From assembly GCF_000300855.1 (NCBI RefSeq), contig NZ_ALJF01000016.1, positions 121,069 through 185,068 of the forward strand: 64,000 bases of DNA. Direction: 5' to 3'. The notes below the pieces were generated by a model, which had not been told where the DNA came from, searched no databases, and was given only the letters and a program-made list of their open reading frames with translations. The stretch is from Agrobacterium albertimagni AOL15. GTDB taxonomy: Bacteria; Pseudomonadota; Alphaproteobacteria; Rhizobiales; Rhizobiaceae. This document shows positions 1 to 8,569 of this stretch, piece after piece; position 1 is the first letter of the stretch; each line of letters begins with the position of its first letter. A program made the position numbers and the translations under genes.

Positions 1-881
1 AACTGACGCTCGCCCAATGCAAGGCGGGAATCGTCGGTTCGTTTCCGGCGCTGAATGCGCGGCCGGAGGCACAACTCGACGAATGGCTGGCCGAAATCAC
101 CGAGGATCTCGCCGCTCATAACGCGAACAACCCGGACCGTCCGGCCGCCCCCTTCGCGGTGAACCAGATCGTTCACATGTCGAACAAGCGGCTCGAGCAC
201 GACCTGATGATGTGCGTCAAATACAAGGTGCCTATCGTCATTTCCTCGCTCGGCGCCGTGCCGGAGGTCAATGCCGCCGTGCATTCCTATGGCGGCATCG
301 TCCTGCATGACGTGATCAACAACCGCCATGCCAATTCGGCGATCCGCAAGGGCGCCGACGGCCTGATTGCGGTGGCAACCGGAGCGGGCGGCCACGCCGG
401 CACGCTCTCGCCCTTTGCCCTCGTCCAGGAAATCCGGGAATGGTTCGATGGGCCGCTTCTGCTCGCCGGGGCGATCGCCAATGGCGGTGCGGTGCTTGCT
501 GCCCAGGCGATGGGCGCCGACATGGCCTATATCGGCTCGCCCTTTATTGCGACTGAAGAGGCACGTGCATCCGCCGAGTACAAGCAGGCAATCGTCGACG
601 CCCATGCCAACGACATTGTCTATTCCAACTACTTTACCGGCATTCACGGCAATTATCTGAAGCCGTCGATCGTTGCCGCCGGCATGGATCCCGACAACCT
701 GCCGGTTGCCGATCCCTCGAAGATGGACTTCGACAAGGCGACCACCGGGGCCAAGGCCTGGAAGGATATCTGGGGCTGCGGCCAGGGCATCGGGGCGGTG
801 AAGGCCGTCGAGCCGGTCGCGGCCGTGGTCGACCGGTTGGAGCGCGAATATATAGGCGCAAAAAAGGCGATTTGCGGCTGA
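1..881 (+). CDS. Nitronate monooxygenase (2-nitropropane dioxygenase family), 5' end outside window
   Basis: FMN-dependent flavoprotein expected to oxidise alkyl nitronates (for example propionate-3-nitronate), a detoxification step in the cytosol. The reading frame is open from the first complete codon at position 3 without a start, so the N-terminal part lies outside the window. The visible part carries the glycine-rich GAGGHAG motif near 382-402, whose His is the proposed catalytic base of class I enzymes. It also has the TIM-barrel phosphate-binding region LLLAGAIANGG and the family segment GADMAYIGSPFIAT. It stops at TGA 879-881, 48 bp before the next gene. The family is clear; the physiological substrate is not. 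No sign of decay. Confidence 0.88.
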   Translation, partial: LTLAQCKAGIVGSFPALNARPEAQLDEWLAEITEDLAAHNANNPDRPAAPFAVNQIVHMSNKRLEHDLMMCVKYKVPIVISSLGAVPEVNAAVHSYGGIVLHDVINNRHANSAIRKGADGLIAVATGAGGHAGTLSPFALVQEIREWFDGPLLLAGAIANGGAVLAAQAMGADMAYIGSPFIATEEARASAEYKQAIVDAHANDIVYSNYFTGIHGNYLKPSIVAAGMDPDNLPVADPSKMDFDKATTGAKAWKDIWGCGQGIGAVKAVEPVAAVVDRLEREYIGAKKAICG

Positions 882-897
882 GACTGCCGCTGCTAGC

Positions 898-924
898 GTC
901 CCCGCAACACTGATTTGCGGGGAC
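898..924 (+). promoter_or_regulatory. Perfect 10-bp hairpin covering the ribosome binding site of the next gene
   Basis: Arms GTCCCCGCAA (898-907) and TTGCGGGGAC (915-924) pair perfectly around a 7-nt loop. The right arm contains GGGGA, the only Shine-Dalgarno-like sequence before the ATG at 930. No T-tract follows, so it is a poor intrinsic terminator. It may instead sequester the RBS, or act as a 3' stabiliser of the upstream transcript. Confidence 0.5.
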
Positions 925-929
925 CCGAC

Positions 930-1991
930 ATGCGCCTTTCCATCTTGAGCCTAACGCTTGCCGCTCTGGCCGGCAGCTCCTTTGCCGTCAACGCTGCCGA
1001 CGGCGCCTATAAGGAGTTCAAATCCTGGCAGGTGAGCTGCTCGCAGACACTGTCCTGCAGCATGCGCCAGTTCATCTCAGACAGCCCCGTCTCAGGCTTC
1101 GAGCTGCAGCGCAGCGGCTTGCCGGAAGCGCCCGTCGCGCTCTTGATCTCCCCGTCCGAGACCGCGCTTCTTGAGGGCGAGGGTGAGATTGCCGTTGCGA
1201 TTTCGATCGATGGCGGGGCGCCGGTGAGCTTTCAGAACGGCGACATCGCTGTTGACGCCAACGCCGCCGCTCTCTCGCTGTCCGGCGACTTCATCGGCAA
1301 CGGCCTGATCGACAGCCTGAAGAATGGCACCACGGCGAAGATCACCATCTCCCGCGGTCAAATGACCGCGGAAGGCGAGATCCCGCTGGCTGGCGCTGCC
1401 GCAAGCCTGCTCTTCATTGACGAATTCCAGAGACGTGTCGGTCACCTAGATGCCATGAGCGCCAAGGGCGACAAGGCCCCAAATCCACCGCCGCCAGTCT
1501 CTGACATCCGCCGCTTCTCCGACTTTCCCGAGACGGTCCGCGCCCGCTTCGCCGATGGCGGCGAATGCGCAGAAACGGAAGAAACCATGCTCGAGGGCAA
1601 CGCGCTTGCCCATAAGCTGGCCGAGGAGCAAACGCTTTATGTGACGCCCTGCGGCATGGGTGGCGCCTACAACTTTCCCTACGCCGTCTTCGTGGACGTC
1701 TATGGCACCGTTTCGACACTGCCTTTCCCGACGATGCAGGAGGGCGCACCGAGTGCGACAACCAGCGCCTTCAATCTCAGCTATGATTACGAAGCAAAGA
1801 CCTTCTCGGCCTTCTTCAAGGGACGCGGCGTGGGCGATTGCGGAACCTTCAACGAATGGAAGCTCGCCGAGGGCGCAATTGGCCCGCAACTCGTGCTCGT
1901 CGAGGAGGCATTCCGGGATTGCCCGGCCGAAATCGACGAAAACGAGACCATCGATCTTCAGAACTGGCCGAAGACCTGGCCGTTGCGGTAA
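930..1991 (+). CDS. Secreted DUF1176 domain protein
   Basis: Product of about 353 aa with a clear Sec signal peptide (MRLSILSLTLAALAGSSF..., cleavage likely after the Ala-rich segment near residue 22), so it is probably periplasmic. The mature N-terminus carries the DUF1176 hallmark: an aromatic/Lys stretch followed by W-x-V-S-C-S-x-x-L-x-C, with paired cysteines likely forming a disulphide. Further Cys pairs occur in the second half. Function is unknown for the family. I chose ATG 930 rather than the upstream in-frame TTG at 915 because the signal peptide starts there and the TTG lies inside the hairpin arm. It is preceded by the nitronate monooxygenase gene and followed by a tRNA gene, so it may be monocistronic. 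Confidence 0.8.
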   Translation: MRLSILSLTLAALAGSSFAVNAADGAYKEFKSWQVSCSQTLSCSMRQFISDSPVSGFELQRSGLPEAPVALLISPSETALLEGEGEIAVAISIDGGAPVSFQNGDIAVDANAAALSLSGDFIGNGLIDSLKNGTTAKITISRGQMTAEGEIPLAGAAASLLFIDEFQRRVGHLDAMSAKGDKAPNPPPPVSDIRRFSDFPETVRARFADGGECAETEETMLEGNALAHKLAEEQTLYVTPCGMGGAYNFPYAVFVDVYGTVSTLPFPTMQEGAPSATTSAFNLSYDYEAKTFSAFFKGRGVGDCGTFNEWKLAEGAIGPQLVLVEEAFRDCPAEIDENETIDLQNWPKTWPLR

Positions 1992-2116
1992 ACGGAAAGC
2001 CAGCGCGGCGGCTGCGGAATTTTTCCGCCGCCGCCGAAATGCGTCTTGAAATCAGAAGGCAATCCCTGTATCAGCCCCTCACCAAACGCGACGGGGTTTT
2101 TCCCTGCACAGCGGGC

Positions 2117-2192
2117 GCCGCTTTAGCTCAGGTGGTAGAGCACATCATTCGTAATGATGGGGTCGCAGGTTCGAGTCCTGCAAGCGGCACCA
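2117..2192 (+). tRNA. tRNA-Thr (anticodon CGT)
   Basis: Complete cloverleaf. The 7-bp acceptor stem GCCGCTT/AAGCGGC is followed by discriminator A and an encoded CCA. The D-arm has AGCTCAGGTGGTAGAGC. The anticodon loop TTCGTAA gives CGT, reading Thr ACG codons. The T-arm is GCAGGTTCGAGTCCTGC. The length is 76 nt including CCA. No other tRNA is adjacent. Confidence 0.96.
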
Positions 2193-2373
2193 TTTTCCAA
2201 GATAATTCTAGGGCCCGTCCCTTTCCCACTCGGCCATTCTGTGCCATGAGCGCCGTCGGGCGCGAGTGCCGTAAACTTTAGTACGGGCTCGGGCGGGTTG
2301 ATTGACGTCTCTCCTGCTGCAGCGCGATTACGCTGCCGTCCACTTTACCCAATTCCATCGATCCGAACAGCAA

Positions 2374-2398
2374 AAGGGCCCCGACAAGCGAGGCCCTT
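2374..2398 (-). terminator. Intrinsic terminator of the PRC-barrel gene
   Basis: The inverted repeat AAGGGCC (2374-2380) / GGCCCTT (2392-2398) has an 11-nt loop. On the minus strand it is followed by TTTTG. It lies 26 bp past the stop codon of the minus-strand PRC-barrel gene. Confidence 0.65.
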
Positions 2399-2423
2399 CC
2401 ACGGCATAGTGGTGATCCTCCGA

Positions 2424-2819
2424 TCAGATCCAGTATGGCGGAACGCCATAGTAGTCATAGACCGAGCGGCCATTGTTACGATACCAGTCGTCGCTGTCGT
2501 CAGTGGCGCGCGGTGCACCCTCGACTTGCTCCTTGGTCAGGTCGATGCGATAGCCGTCAAGGCTTTCGTCATAGGTCAGCTTTTCCCAGGGGAGCGGGTA
2601 GTAATCGTCGCCGATACCCCAGAAGCCGCCAAAGCCCAGAACGGCGTAGGCGACACGGCCACCCTTCTTTTCCAGAATGACGCGCTGGATGGAGCCGATA
2701 CGGTCGCCATCGCGGCCATAGACGGCTGTCCCTTCGACCTTGTCGCTGGCGATCAGGCTCGGGGTGTCCTTGACGTAAGGATCCTGGCTGGCGGCGGTGT
2801 TACGGTTTTCGTGCAACAT
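2424..2819 (-). CDS. PRC-barrel domain protein
   Basis: A 131-aa soluble protein. After a polar N-terminal tail of about 22 residues there is a PRC-barrel beta fold running through SDKVEGTAVYGRDGDRIGSI, a VILEKKGGRVAYAVL strand pair and the hallmark GFGGFWGIGDDYYPLPWEKL segment. The acidic/Tyr-rich C-terminus (DDSDDWYRNN...YDYYGVPPYW) is typical of rhizobial stand-alone PRC-barrel proteins. I chose the ATG at 2819 because a strong GAAGGAGGA Shine-Dalgarno sits 6-7 nt upstream; the longer ATG at 2846 would place that RBS inside the ORF. PRC-barrel proteins of this kind are often stress-inducible, but the precise role is unknown. It is divergent from fadD and has its own terminator. Confidence 0.85.
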   Translation of the reverse strand: MLHENRNTAASQDPYVKDTPSLIASDKVEGTAVYGRDGDRIGSIQRVILEKKGGRVAYAVLGFGGFWGIGDDYYPLPWEKLTYDESLDGYRIDLTKEQVEGAPRATDDSDDWYRNNGRSVYDYYGVPPYWI

Positions 2820-2913
2820 GGGAAGTCCTCCTTCTTGGTTGTGCATGAAGAGTTAACGGACGCCCCAGCGCATGGTTCCCCACAAACGACTTGCAAAGCC
2901 GAGCGACGCAATG

Positions 2914-2929
2914 TTGACGTTTACGTCAA
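2914..2929. promoter_or_regulatory. Perfect 16-bp palindrome, candidate LiuR (MerR-type) operator upstream of fadD
   Basis: TTGACGTTTACGTCAA has 7-bp arms around a TT centre. It resembles the operator described for LiuR, the MerR-family regulator of branched-chain amino acid and fatty acid catabolism in proteobacteria. It lies 120 bp upstream of fadD in the divergent gap, next to the TATA-like hexamer at 2933-2938. No liuR gene is in the window. Confidence 0.55.
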
Positions 2930-3048
2930 GGTTATATAGCCTTCCCACACTTGCACTGCCGGTGTGAAAGCATAAGCTTTCGGGACCTGAGGAGGAACCA
3001 GCCCCGAAAGGGCGTGCCTGGCAGACCAATGATTTTCGGGAGGATTAC

Positions 3049-4755
3049 ATGACGGAAACCCTGAGCCGCCTCAGCGGCCGCGCCGCAGAAAAAATCTGGG
3101 TCAACTCCTATCCGGCATCGGTTCCGGCCGAGATCGCACCGCATGCGCATTCTTCGCTCGGGGCGCTTTTCGAAGCGAGCTGCGCGAAATTCGCCGATCG
3201 CCTCGCCTTCTCCAGCATGGGCCGCGGCATGACCTTCCGCGAACTGGAACAGCAGTCCCGCAAGGTCGGGGCATGGCTGCAGTCGAAGGGCCTCGTGAAG
3301 GGCGACCGCGTTGCCGTCATGACGCCGAACATCCTGCAGAATCCGGTTACCGTCTACGGTATCCTGCGGGCCGGCATGACGGTTGTGAACGTCAACCCGC
3401 TCTATACGCCGCGTGAACTGGAGCACCAGCTCAAGGATTCGGGCGCCAAAGCGATCGTCGTGCTCGAGAATTTCGCCCATACGGTCGAGCAGGTGGTGGC
3501 GCGTACCGACGTCAAGCATGTCGTGGTCTGCACCATGGGTGACATGCTGGGCTTGAAGGGCCATATCGTCAATCTGGTCGTTCGCAAGGTGAAGAAGCTG
3601 GTGCCGGCCTGGTCTATCCCGGGTCACAAAGGCTTCAAGGCGATGCTAGCCGAAGGTGAGAAGCTTACGCTGAAGCCTGTCGACGTGGTGTCGAGCGACG
3701 TCGCCTTCCTTCAGTACACGGGGGGCACCACGGGTGTGTCCAAGGGCGCCACCCTGACGCATGCCAACCTGCTCGCCAACAAGCAGCAGATCGCGCTGTG
3801 GCTGGAGGCCGCCTTTGCCGGACAGTCCCGTCCGGACGTTCTGAACTTCGTCTGCGCGCTGCCGCTCTACCACATCTTTGCGCTGACGGTGAATTCGCTC
3901 ATGGGCGTGGCGCTTGGCGGCCACAACCTGCTGATCGCCAATCCGCGCGACATCCCGGCCTTCATCAAGGAGCTGCAGAGCTTCAAGGCGCATGTCTTCC
4001 CGGGCCTCAACACGCTGTTCAACGCGATGATGAACAACCCCGAGTTCAAGAAGATCGACTTCTCGTCGCTGATGCTGGTGCTCGGCGGCGGCATGGCGAT
4101 CCAGCGTCCGGTTGCCGAACGCTGGCTCGAGATGACCGGCCGTCCGATCACCGAAGGCTACGGCCTCTCGGAGACATCGCCGGTCGCGACCGTTAACCGC
4201 CTGGATGCGCGCGAATTCACCGGCATGATCGGCCTGCCGTTGCCTTCTACCGACATCGAGATCCGTGATGAGGACGGCGCCACGATGGCGATCGGCGAAG
4301 TCGGCGAAATCTGCATCCGCGGCCCACAGGTCATGGCCGGCTATTGGCAGCGTCCGGAAGAAACCGCCAAGGTGATGAGCGACGACGGGTTCTTCCGTTC
4401 CGGCGACATGGGCCTGATGGATGAGCGCGGCTATGTGAAGATCGTCGACCGCAAGAAGGACATGATCCTGGTCTCCGGCTTCAACGTCTATCCGAACGAG
4501 ATCGAGGAAGTGGCCGTCATGCATGCCGGCGTACTCGAATGCGCCGCCGTTGGCGTGCCGGACGAGCATTCGGGAGAGGCGGTGAAGCTCTTCGTGGTCA
4601 AGAAGGACGAGAACCTCACCATCGACGAGCTAAAGGCGCATTGCGCTGCCAATCTCACCAACTACAAGCGGCCGCGCTACATAGAATTCCGCACCGAACT
4701 GCCGAAAACCAATGTCGGCAAGATCCTGAGGCGAGAGCTGCGCGACGGAAAATAA
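3049..4755 (+). CDS. fadD: Long-chain fatty acid--CoA ligase
   Basis: A 568-aa adenylate-forming enzyme that activates long-chain fatty acids to acyl-CoA through an acyl-AMP intermediate, feeding beta-oxidation at the inner membrane. The AMP-binding P-loop YTGGTTGVSKG is at residues 223-233. It also has the GYGLSETSPV motif, the YWQRPEETAKV segment, SGDMG, the hinge VDRKKDMILVSGFNVYPNEIE (FACS signature) and the C-terminal catalytic Lys in PKTNVGKILRRELR. Length is typical of FadD (about 560 aa). ATG 3049 is preceded by GGGAGG. A LiuR-like palindrome lies upstream and an intrinsic terminator follows, so it is probably a single-gene transcript. Confidence 0.95.
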   Translation: MTETLSRLSGRAAEKIWVNSYPASVPAEIAPHAHSSLGALFEASCAKFADRLAFSSMGRGMTFRELEQQSRKVGAWLQSKGLVKGDRVAVMTPNILQNPVTVYGILRAGMTVVNVNPLYTPRELEHQLKDSGAKAIVVLENFAHTVEQVVARTDVKHVVVCTMGDMLGLKGHIVNLVVRKVKKLVPAWSIPGHKGFKAMLAEGEKLTLKPVDVVSSDVAFLQYTGGTTGVSKGATLTHANLLANKQQIALWLEAAFAGQSRPDVLNFVCALPLYHIFALTVNSLMGVALGGHNLLIANPRDIPAFIKELQSFKAHVFPGLNTLFNAMMNNPEFKKIDFSSLMLVLGGGMAIQRPVAERWLEMTGRPITEGYGLSETSPVATVNRLDAREFTGMIGLPLPSTDIEIRDEDGATMAIGEVGEICIRGPQVMAGYWQRPEETAKVMSDDGFFRSGDMGLMDERGYVKIVDRKKDMILVSGFNVYPNEIEEVAVMHAGVLECAAVGVPDEHSGEAVKLFVVKKDENLTIDELKAHCAANLTNYKRPRYIEFRTELPKTNVGKILRRELRDGK

Positions 4756-4769
4756 ATCGATTTAAATTT

Positions 4770-4796
4770 GGGGAGGCTCTAGCCTCCCCTTCGTCT
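4770..4796 (+). terminator. Intrinsic terminator after fadD
   Basis: The 9-bp stem GGGGAGGCT (4770-4778) / AGCCTCCCC (4781-4789) is followed by a T-rich tail (TTCGTCTT). It begins 15 bp after the fadD stop codon. Confidence 0.75.
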
Positions 4797-4857
4797 TGAT
4801 CCCGTCTCAACTCACTAATAAGGTCCCCGGCATCATCGTCGAACCAGGGACATTCCG

Positions 4858-6486
4858 ATGCAATCCATCATCGACACGCTGACGAGCACGGTCGCCGCCA
4901 CCCATGCCGAAGACCTGCGCGCCGCCTTTGCCGCAGATCCGCAGCGCTTCAGCCGGTTTTCCGCTTCGCTCGACGATCTGTTGATGGATTACTCCAAATG
5001 CGCCGTGAATGACGACGTGCTCGAACAGCTCGAGCAACTGATGACGGCGGCTGGCGTTTCGGAAAAGCGCGATGAGATGTTCTCGGGCGCGCCGATCAAC
5101 TTCACCGAAGGTCGCGCCGTTCTCCATACCGCGCTTCGCAACCGCTCGAACCGTCCTGTGATGGTCGATGGACGCGATGTCATGCCCGACGTCAACGGCG
5201 TTCTCGAGGCCATGGGCAAGTTCGCTGACGGCATCCGCTCCGGCGAGATAAAGGGTGCTACCGGCAAGGCGATCACTGACGTCGTCAATATCGGCATTGG
5301 CGGCTCGGATCTCGGGCCTGTCATGGCGACGCTCGCGCTATCCCCCTTTCATGACGGCCCGCGGCTGCATTTCGTCTCCAATATCGACGGCGCACACATC
5401 GCCGACACGCTGAAGACGCTTGCACCCCAGACCACGCTCTTCATCGTCGCCTCGAAGACATTCACCACCATCGAAACGATGACCAACGCCCAGACGGCGC
5501 GTGCCTTCATTGCCAGCACGCTCGGCGAAGCCGCCGTCGGCCACCACTTCTGCGCCGTGTCCACCGCGCTCGACAAGGTCGCGGCCTTCGGCATCGACCC
5601 GGCCCGCGTCTTCGGTTTCTGGGACTGGGTCGGCGGTCGTTATTCGATCTGGTCGGCGATCGGCCTGCCGCTGATGATCGCCATCGGGCCAGACCACTTC
5701 GGCGAGTTCCTCGCTGGCGGCCATGCGATGGACGAACATTTCCGGACCGCACCTTTCCGGCAGAACCTGCCGATGCTGCTCGGCGCGCTCGGCGTCTATC
5801 ACCGCAATGTCCTGGGCTATCAGACACGGGCGATCCTACCCTATGACCAGCGCCTGTCGCGCTTTCCGGCCTATCTGCAGCAGCTCGACATGGAATCGAA
5901 CGGCAAGAGCGTGACGATCGATGGCAAGCCAGTCCAGGGCGCGTCCGGCCCGGTCGTCTGGGGCGAGCCGGGTACCAATGGCCAGCACGCTTTCTACCAG
6001 CTGATCCATCAGGGCACGAGCGTGATCCCGGCCGAGTTCCTGATCGCCGCCAACGGCTTCGAGCCGGAACTCCGCCACCAGCACGAATTGCTGATCGCCA
6101 ATTGCCTGGCGCAGTCGGAAGCGCTGATGAAGGGCCGCACACTTGCCGAAGCCAAGAGCCAGCTGACCGCCAAGGGCGTATCCGACGAAGAGGCCGATTT
6201 CCTTGCCCCGCACCGCGTCTTCTCCGGCAACCGCCCCTCGATCACCTTCGTCTACGAGCAGCTGACCCCATTCACGCTCGGCCGCCTCATCGCGCTCTAC
6301 GAACACCGCGTCTTTGTCGAAGGCGTCGTGTTCCGCATCAATTCCTTCGACCAGTGGGGCGTGGAGCTTGGCAAGGAACTGGCGACGGGGCTGTTGCCGG
6401 TGGTACAGGGGAAGGTTGCGGCCACAGGGCATGACAGCTCGACGGCGGGGCTGGTCTCGGCGCTGGCGGAGCGGAAGAAGGTGTAA
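4858..6486 (+). CDS. pgi: Glucose-6-phosphate isomerase
   Basis: A 542-aa enzyme interconverting glucose-6-phosphate and fructose-6-phosphate in the cytosol. Length matches the bacterial family (about 540-550). Visible signatures are [11 protein letters not shown] (from residue 144), the PGI signature around [13 protein letters not shown] (residues 257-268), the catalytic Glu/His region [11 protein letters not shown] and [16 protein letters not shown], and the C-terminal Lys motif [12 protein letters not shown]. It is preceded by the fadD terminator, so it has its own promoter. It fits functionally with the fructokinase about 1 kb downstream on the other strand and the Frc sugar importer. Confidence 0.97.
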   Translation: MQSIIDTLTSTVAATHAEDLRAAFAADPQRFSRFSASLDDLLMDYSKCAVNDDVLEQLEQLMTAAGVSEKRDEMFSGAPINFTEGRAVLHTALRNRSNRPVMVDGRDVMPDVNGVLEAMGKFADGIRSGEIKGATGKAITDVVNIGIGGSDLGPVMATLALSPFHDGPRLHFVSNIDGAHIADTLKTLAPQTTLFIVASKTFTTIETMTNAQTARAFIASTLGEAAVGHHFCAVSTALDKVAAFGIDPARVFGFWDWVGGRYSIWSAIGLPLMIAIGPDHFGEFLAGGHAMDEHFRTAPFRQNLPMLLGALGVYHRNVLGYQTRAILPYDQRLSRFPAYLQQLDMESNGKSVTIDGKPVQGASGPVVWGEPGTNGQHAFYQLIHQGTSVIPAEFLIAANGFEPELRHQHELLIANCLAQSEALMKGRTLAEAKSQLTAKGVSDEEADFLAPHRVFSGNRPSITFVYEQLTPFTLGRLIALYEHRVFVEGVVFRINSFDQWGVELGKELATGLLPVVQGKVAATGHDSSTAGLVSALAERKKV

Positions 6487-6642
6487 GTCGCGAGAACTCC
6501 CATCTGATGCGGCATCTGGAAGTTTTAACGATTCGCTACTAGGTTGCGAACTCAATCACTGTTCGCGGCTATTGCATGAGGCTTTGGCGCTGGTGCTCGG
6601 ATTGTCCATGATCTGGATATATCGAGCTAGCGAGAGAATCCC

Positions 6643-7206
6643 ATGACAACAGTCCCCTCCATAAATTCAGCGGCTCTTCTGATCCTCCAGCAGACAGGCC
6701 CCATACAAACGAGCCAGCAGCAAGCCGCTGGTTCCGACGACTTGCTGGCGGTCGCAAATGGCATGAGCAAGCAGGTCAGCAGCGATCAGCAGCCGACGCG
6801 GGCCCAGGCAAAAGTTTCGGAATCCCTCTTCAGCGTGAACCATGTCAGCATCAACAAGCTGAAAATGGATCTGATCGACCGCACCGGCAAAGCCCTCGGC
6901 GTCGATCAGGCCGACTATGCCTCGAGAAAAGACTTCGTCGATGCCATGCAGAAAGCGCTCGGGAAACTGAAGATGGAAGGCGGAGATGACGCTGTTCGGG
7001 GCCTGGAGAAGGAACTCGGCCTCGACAAACTCGGCGTGTCCATTCAGGACGTGATTGACAGCGCCAAGGATCCCGAGGCGAACGACAAGCTGACCAAGGC
7101 CCTGGAGAAACAGGCCAAGATCAATCTCGGGCTCGACGAAGTCGCATCACAGCGCTTTCCGATCCAGTTTGACGAGGCTGGAACCTACGGTCTGCAAAGT
7201 TTTTGA
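6643..7206 (+). CDS. Hypothetical 187-aa protein
   Basis: Not recognised. ATG 6643 is preceded by AGAGAATCCC, only a weak RBS. The first 55 residues are Gln/Ser-rich and look disordered. Residues 60-165 are charged and predicted mostly helical, with repeated D/K-rich amphipathic segments (KMDLIDRTGKALGVDQADY, FVDAMQKALGKLK, EKELGLDKLGV, KLTKALEKQAK). The C-terminus is short and aromatic. There is no signal peptide, transmembrane segment or cysteine. Codon use looks like the genome core, which supports a real gene. It stands alone between pgi and an antitoxin-like gene. A non-globular adaptor or small-molecule-binding helical protein is possible, but I assign no function. Confidence 0.65.
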   Translation: MTTVPSINSAALLILQQTGPIQTSQQQAAGSDDLLAVANGMSKQVSSDQQPTRAQAKVSESLFSVNHVSINKLKMDLIDRTGKALGVDQADYASRKDFVDAMQKALGKLKMEGGDDAVRGLEKELGLDKLGVSIQDVIDSAKDPEANDKLTKALEKQAKINLGLDEVASQRFPIQFDEAGTYGLQSF

Positions 7207-7254
7207 CCAATTCACCGGGCCAGCCCCCAAAGCGGCCCTGTTTGAGTTGAGGCG

Positions 7255-7269
7255 ACTTTGATACAAAGT
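7255..7269. promoter_or_regulatory. Palindrome upstream of the antitoxin gene (candidate auto-operator)
   Basis: ACTTTG-ATA-CAAAGT is a perfect inverted repeat 28 bp before the ATG of the AbrB/MazE-type gene. AbrB/MazE-fold antitoxins commonly bind such repeats in their own promoters. Confidence 0.4.
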
Positions 7270-7296
7270 TGACAGAGCGTATGTCTGGGGAACACC

Positions 7297-7527
7297 ATGA
7301 AGATCGCCAAATGGGGCAATAGCCTCGCTGTTCGCCTTCCCGCAAGCGTAGTCGATGCGCTGAGCCTAAAGGAGGGCGATGACATCGAAGTTCGCGCTGT
7401 CGACTGGCGTGTGCTTGTTGTTGCCCGCAAGCCAGCCCCGCAAGATCTTCTTCAGCGCTTACGAGCCTTCCGGGGACGGTTGCCGCCCGACTTCAAGGTT
7501 GACCGAGACGAGGCAGATTGGCGATAG
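7297..7527 (+). CDS. AbrB/MazE/SpoVT-fold antitoxin (VapB-like), toxin gene absent
   Basis: A 76-aa protein. It begins with the swapped-hairpin beta-barrel DNA-binding domain (MKIAKWGNSLAVRLPASVV, LKEGDDIEVRAV, ending near residue 48). The C-terminal tail is toxin-binding-like (LLQRLRAFRGRLPPDFKVDRDEADWR). The RxLP and EGD elements are diagnostic. ATG 7297 is preceded by GGGGAAC. In canonical loci a PIN-domain VapC toxin starts within or just after the antitoxin stop. Here only 38 bp separate the stop from the 3' end of the opposing fructokinase gene, so no toxin fits. The antitoxin is thus an orphan, perhaps kept as a regulator. Confidence 0.82.
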   Translation: MKIAKWGNSLAVRLPASVVDALSLKEGDDIEVRAVDWRVLVVARKPAPQDLLQRLRAFRGRLPPDFKVDRDEADWR

Positions 7528-7565
7528 GTTCGTCATATGAACTCGCCGGCCGCCGGCCTGCCCCT
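7525..7565 (+). pseudogene. Possible remnant of the first codons of a VapC-type toxin
   Basis: Directly after the antitoxin stop the bases AGGTTCGTC encode R-F-V, as in the common VapC start M-R-F-V-D-T-N. Adding one G would restore Asp (GAT), then ATGAAC follows. The frame then diverges and runs into the fructokinase stop. This is a very short match and could be chance. Confidence 0.2.
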
Positions 7566-8492
7566 TCAAAACCCAATCTCCGCCGCCGTCGGCGGATTGG
7601 CCCCTGCCCGCGACACGGTCACGGCGGCAGCCTTGGCCCCCACCGTCAGCGCGTCGCGTACGGCCTCTTCCGAGAGCGTCGTGACCTTTTCCTTGGTCAG
7701 CAGGCCCTGACGCTTCAGCGACGCCAGGATGCCCGCGTCGAAAGTGTCGCCGGCGCCGACGGTGTCGACGACTTCGACCTTGTTCGAGGGCACTGAGACC
7801 TTGAAGTTGGCGGTATAGGCTGTCGCACCTTCAGCCCCCTTGGTCAGGACGACGAGCTTGGCGCCGCGCGTCAGCCAGTAGGCGGCGCGTTCGTCCTGGG
7901 TTCCCTGGAGATCAAACCAGTCGAGGTCTTCGTCGGAGAATTTCAGGATATCGGACATGTCGGCCATGCGGGCGATGCGGGCCTGGTGCGCCGGCTTGTC
8001 CTTGATGAAGCCGGGGCGGATGTTCGGGTCGAGCGAGATGACGCGGGTCTTGTGCTCGCGCGTCATCAACGCCTCATAGGTCGAGCCGCAGGGTTCGGGG
8101 ATCAGGCTGATCGCGCCGAAATGCAGGGCCTCGCAGCTGTCATCGAGCTTGGGCAGATCGGCTTCTGATATCATCCGGCCGGCCGTGTTTTCGTCGTAGA
8201 AGGCATAGGATGCCTGACCGTTGGTGAGCTTCACCAGCGCGATCGTGCAAGGGCGCGAGAGCGTCGCGCAATAGCTGAAATCGACGCCCGAGGATTTCAG
8301 CGTGTCGCGCAGGATGTCGCCCAGCATGTCGTCGGAGAGGCCGGTGAAGAAGCCGGTGTCGATGCCTAGCCGACCGAGCGCTATCGCCGTATTGAAGATC
8401 GCGCCGCCGGCATAGGGCGCAAAAGCGCGCTCACCGAGCGTGGTTTCGCGTGGCAACATGTCGATCAGTGCTTCGCCGCAACACAGGATCAT
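7566..8492 (-). CDS. frk: PfkB-family carbohydrate kinase, probable fructokinase
   Basis: A 308-aa ribokinase-fold sugar kinase, likely phosphorylating fructose to fructose-6-phosphate in the cytosol. The N-terminal MILCCGEALIDMLP strand, the GGAIFNTAIALGRLG substrate-binding glycine motif (PfkB signature 1, residues 28-42) and the C-terminal VDTVGAGDTFDAGIL signature with its catalytic Asp are all present. I set the start at ATG 8492, with a GGGAGG RBS. The longer frame to 8573 adds a non-homologous 27 residues that overlap pyrE. It follows pyrE on the same strand (77 bp gap). The link to pgi and to Frc fructose uptake supports the fructokinase call, but PfkB kinases vary in substrate. Confidence 0.85.
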   Translation of the reverse strand: MILCCGEALIDMLPRETTLGERAFAPYAGGAIFNTAIALGRLGIDTGFFTGLSDDMLGDILRDTLKSSGVDFSYCATLSRPCTIALVKLTNGQASYAFYDENTAGRMISEADLPKLDDSCEALHFGAISLIPEPCGSTYEALMTREHKTRVISLDPNIRPGFIKDKPAHQARIARMADMSDILKFSDEDLDWFDLQGTQDERAAYWLTRGAKLVVLTKGAEGATAYTANFKVSVPSNKVEVVDTVGAGDTFDAGILASLKRQGLLTKEKVTTLSEEAVRDALTVGAKAAAVTVSRAGANPPTAAEIGF

Positions 8493-8569
8493 CTCGACCT
8501 CCCAGTCTTCAGTTTCAATCGATTTAAACCAAGTCGCTCTCGATTTCCAGTGCGACTGCGGGCATTTGC

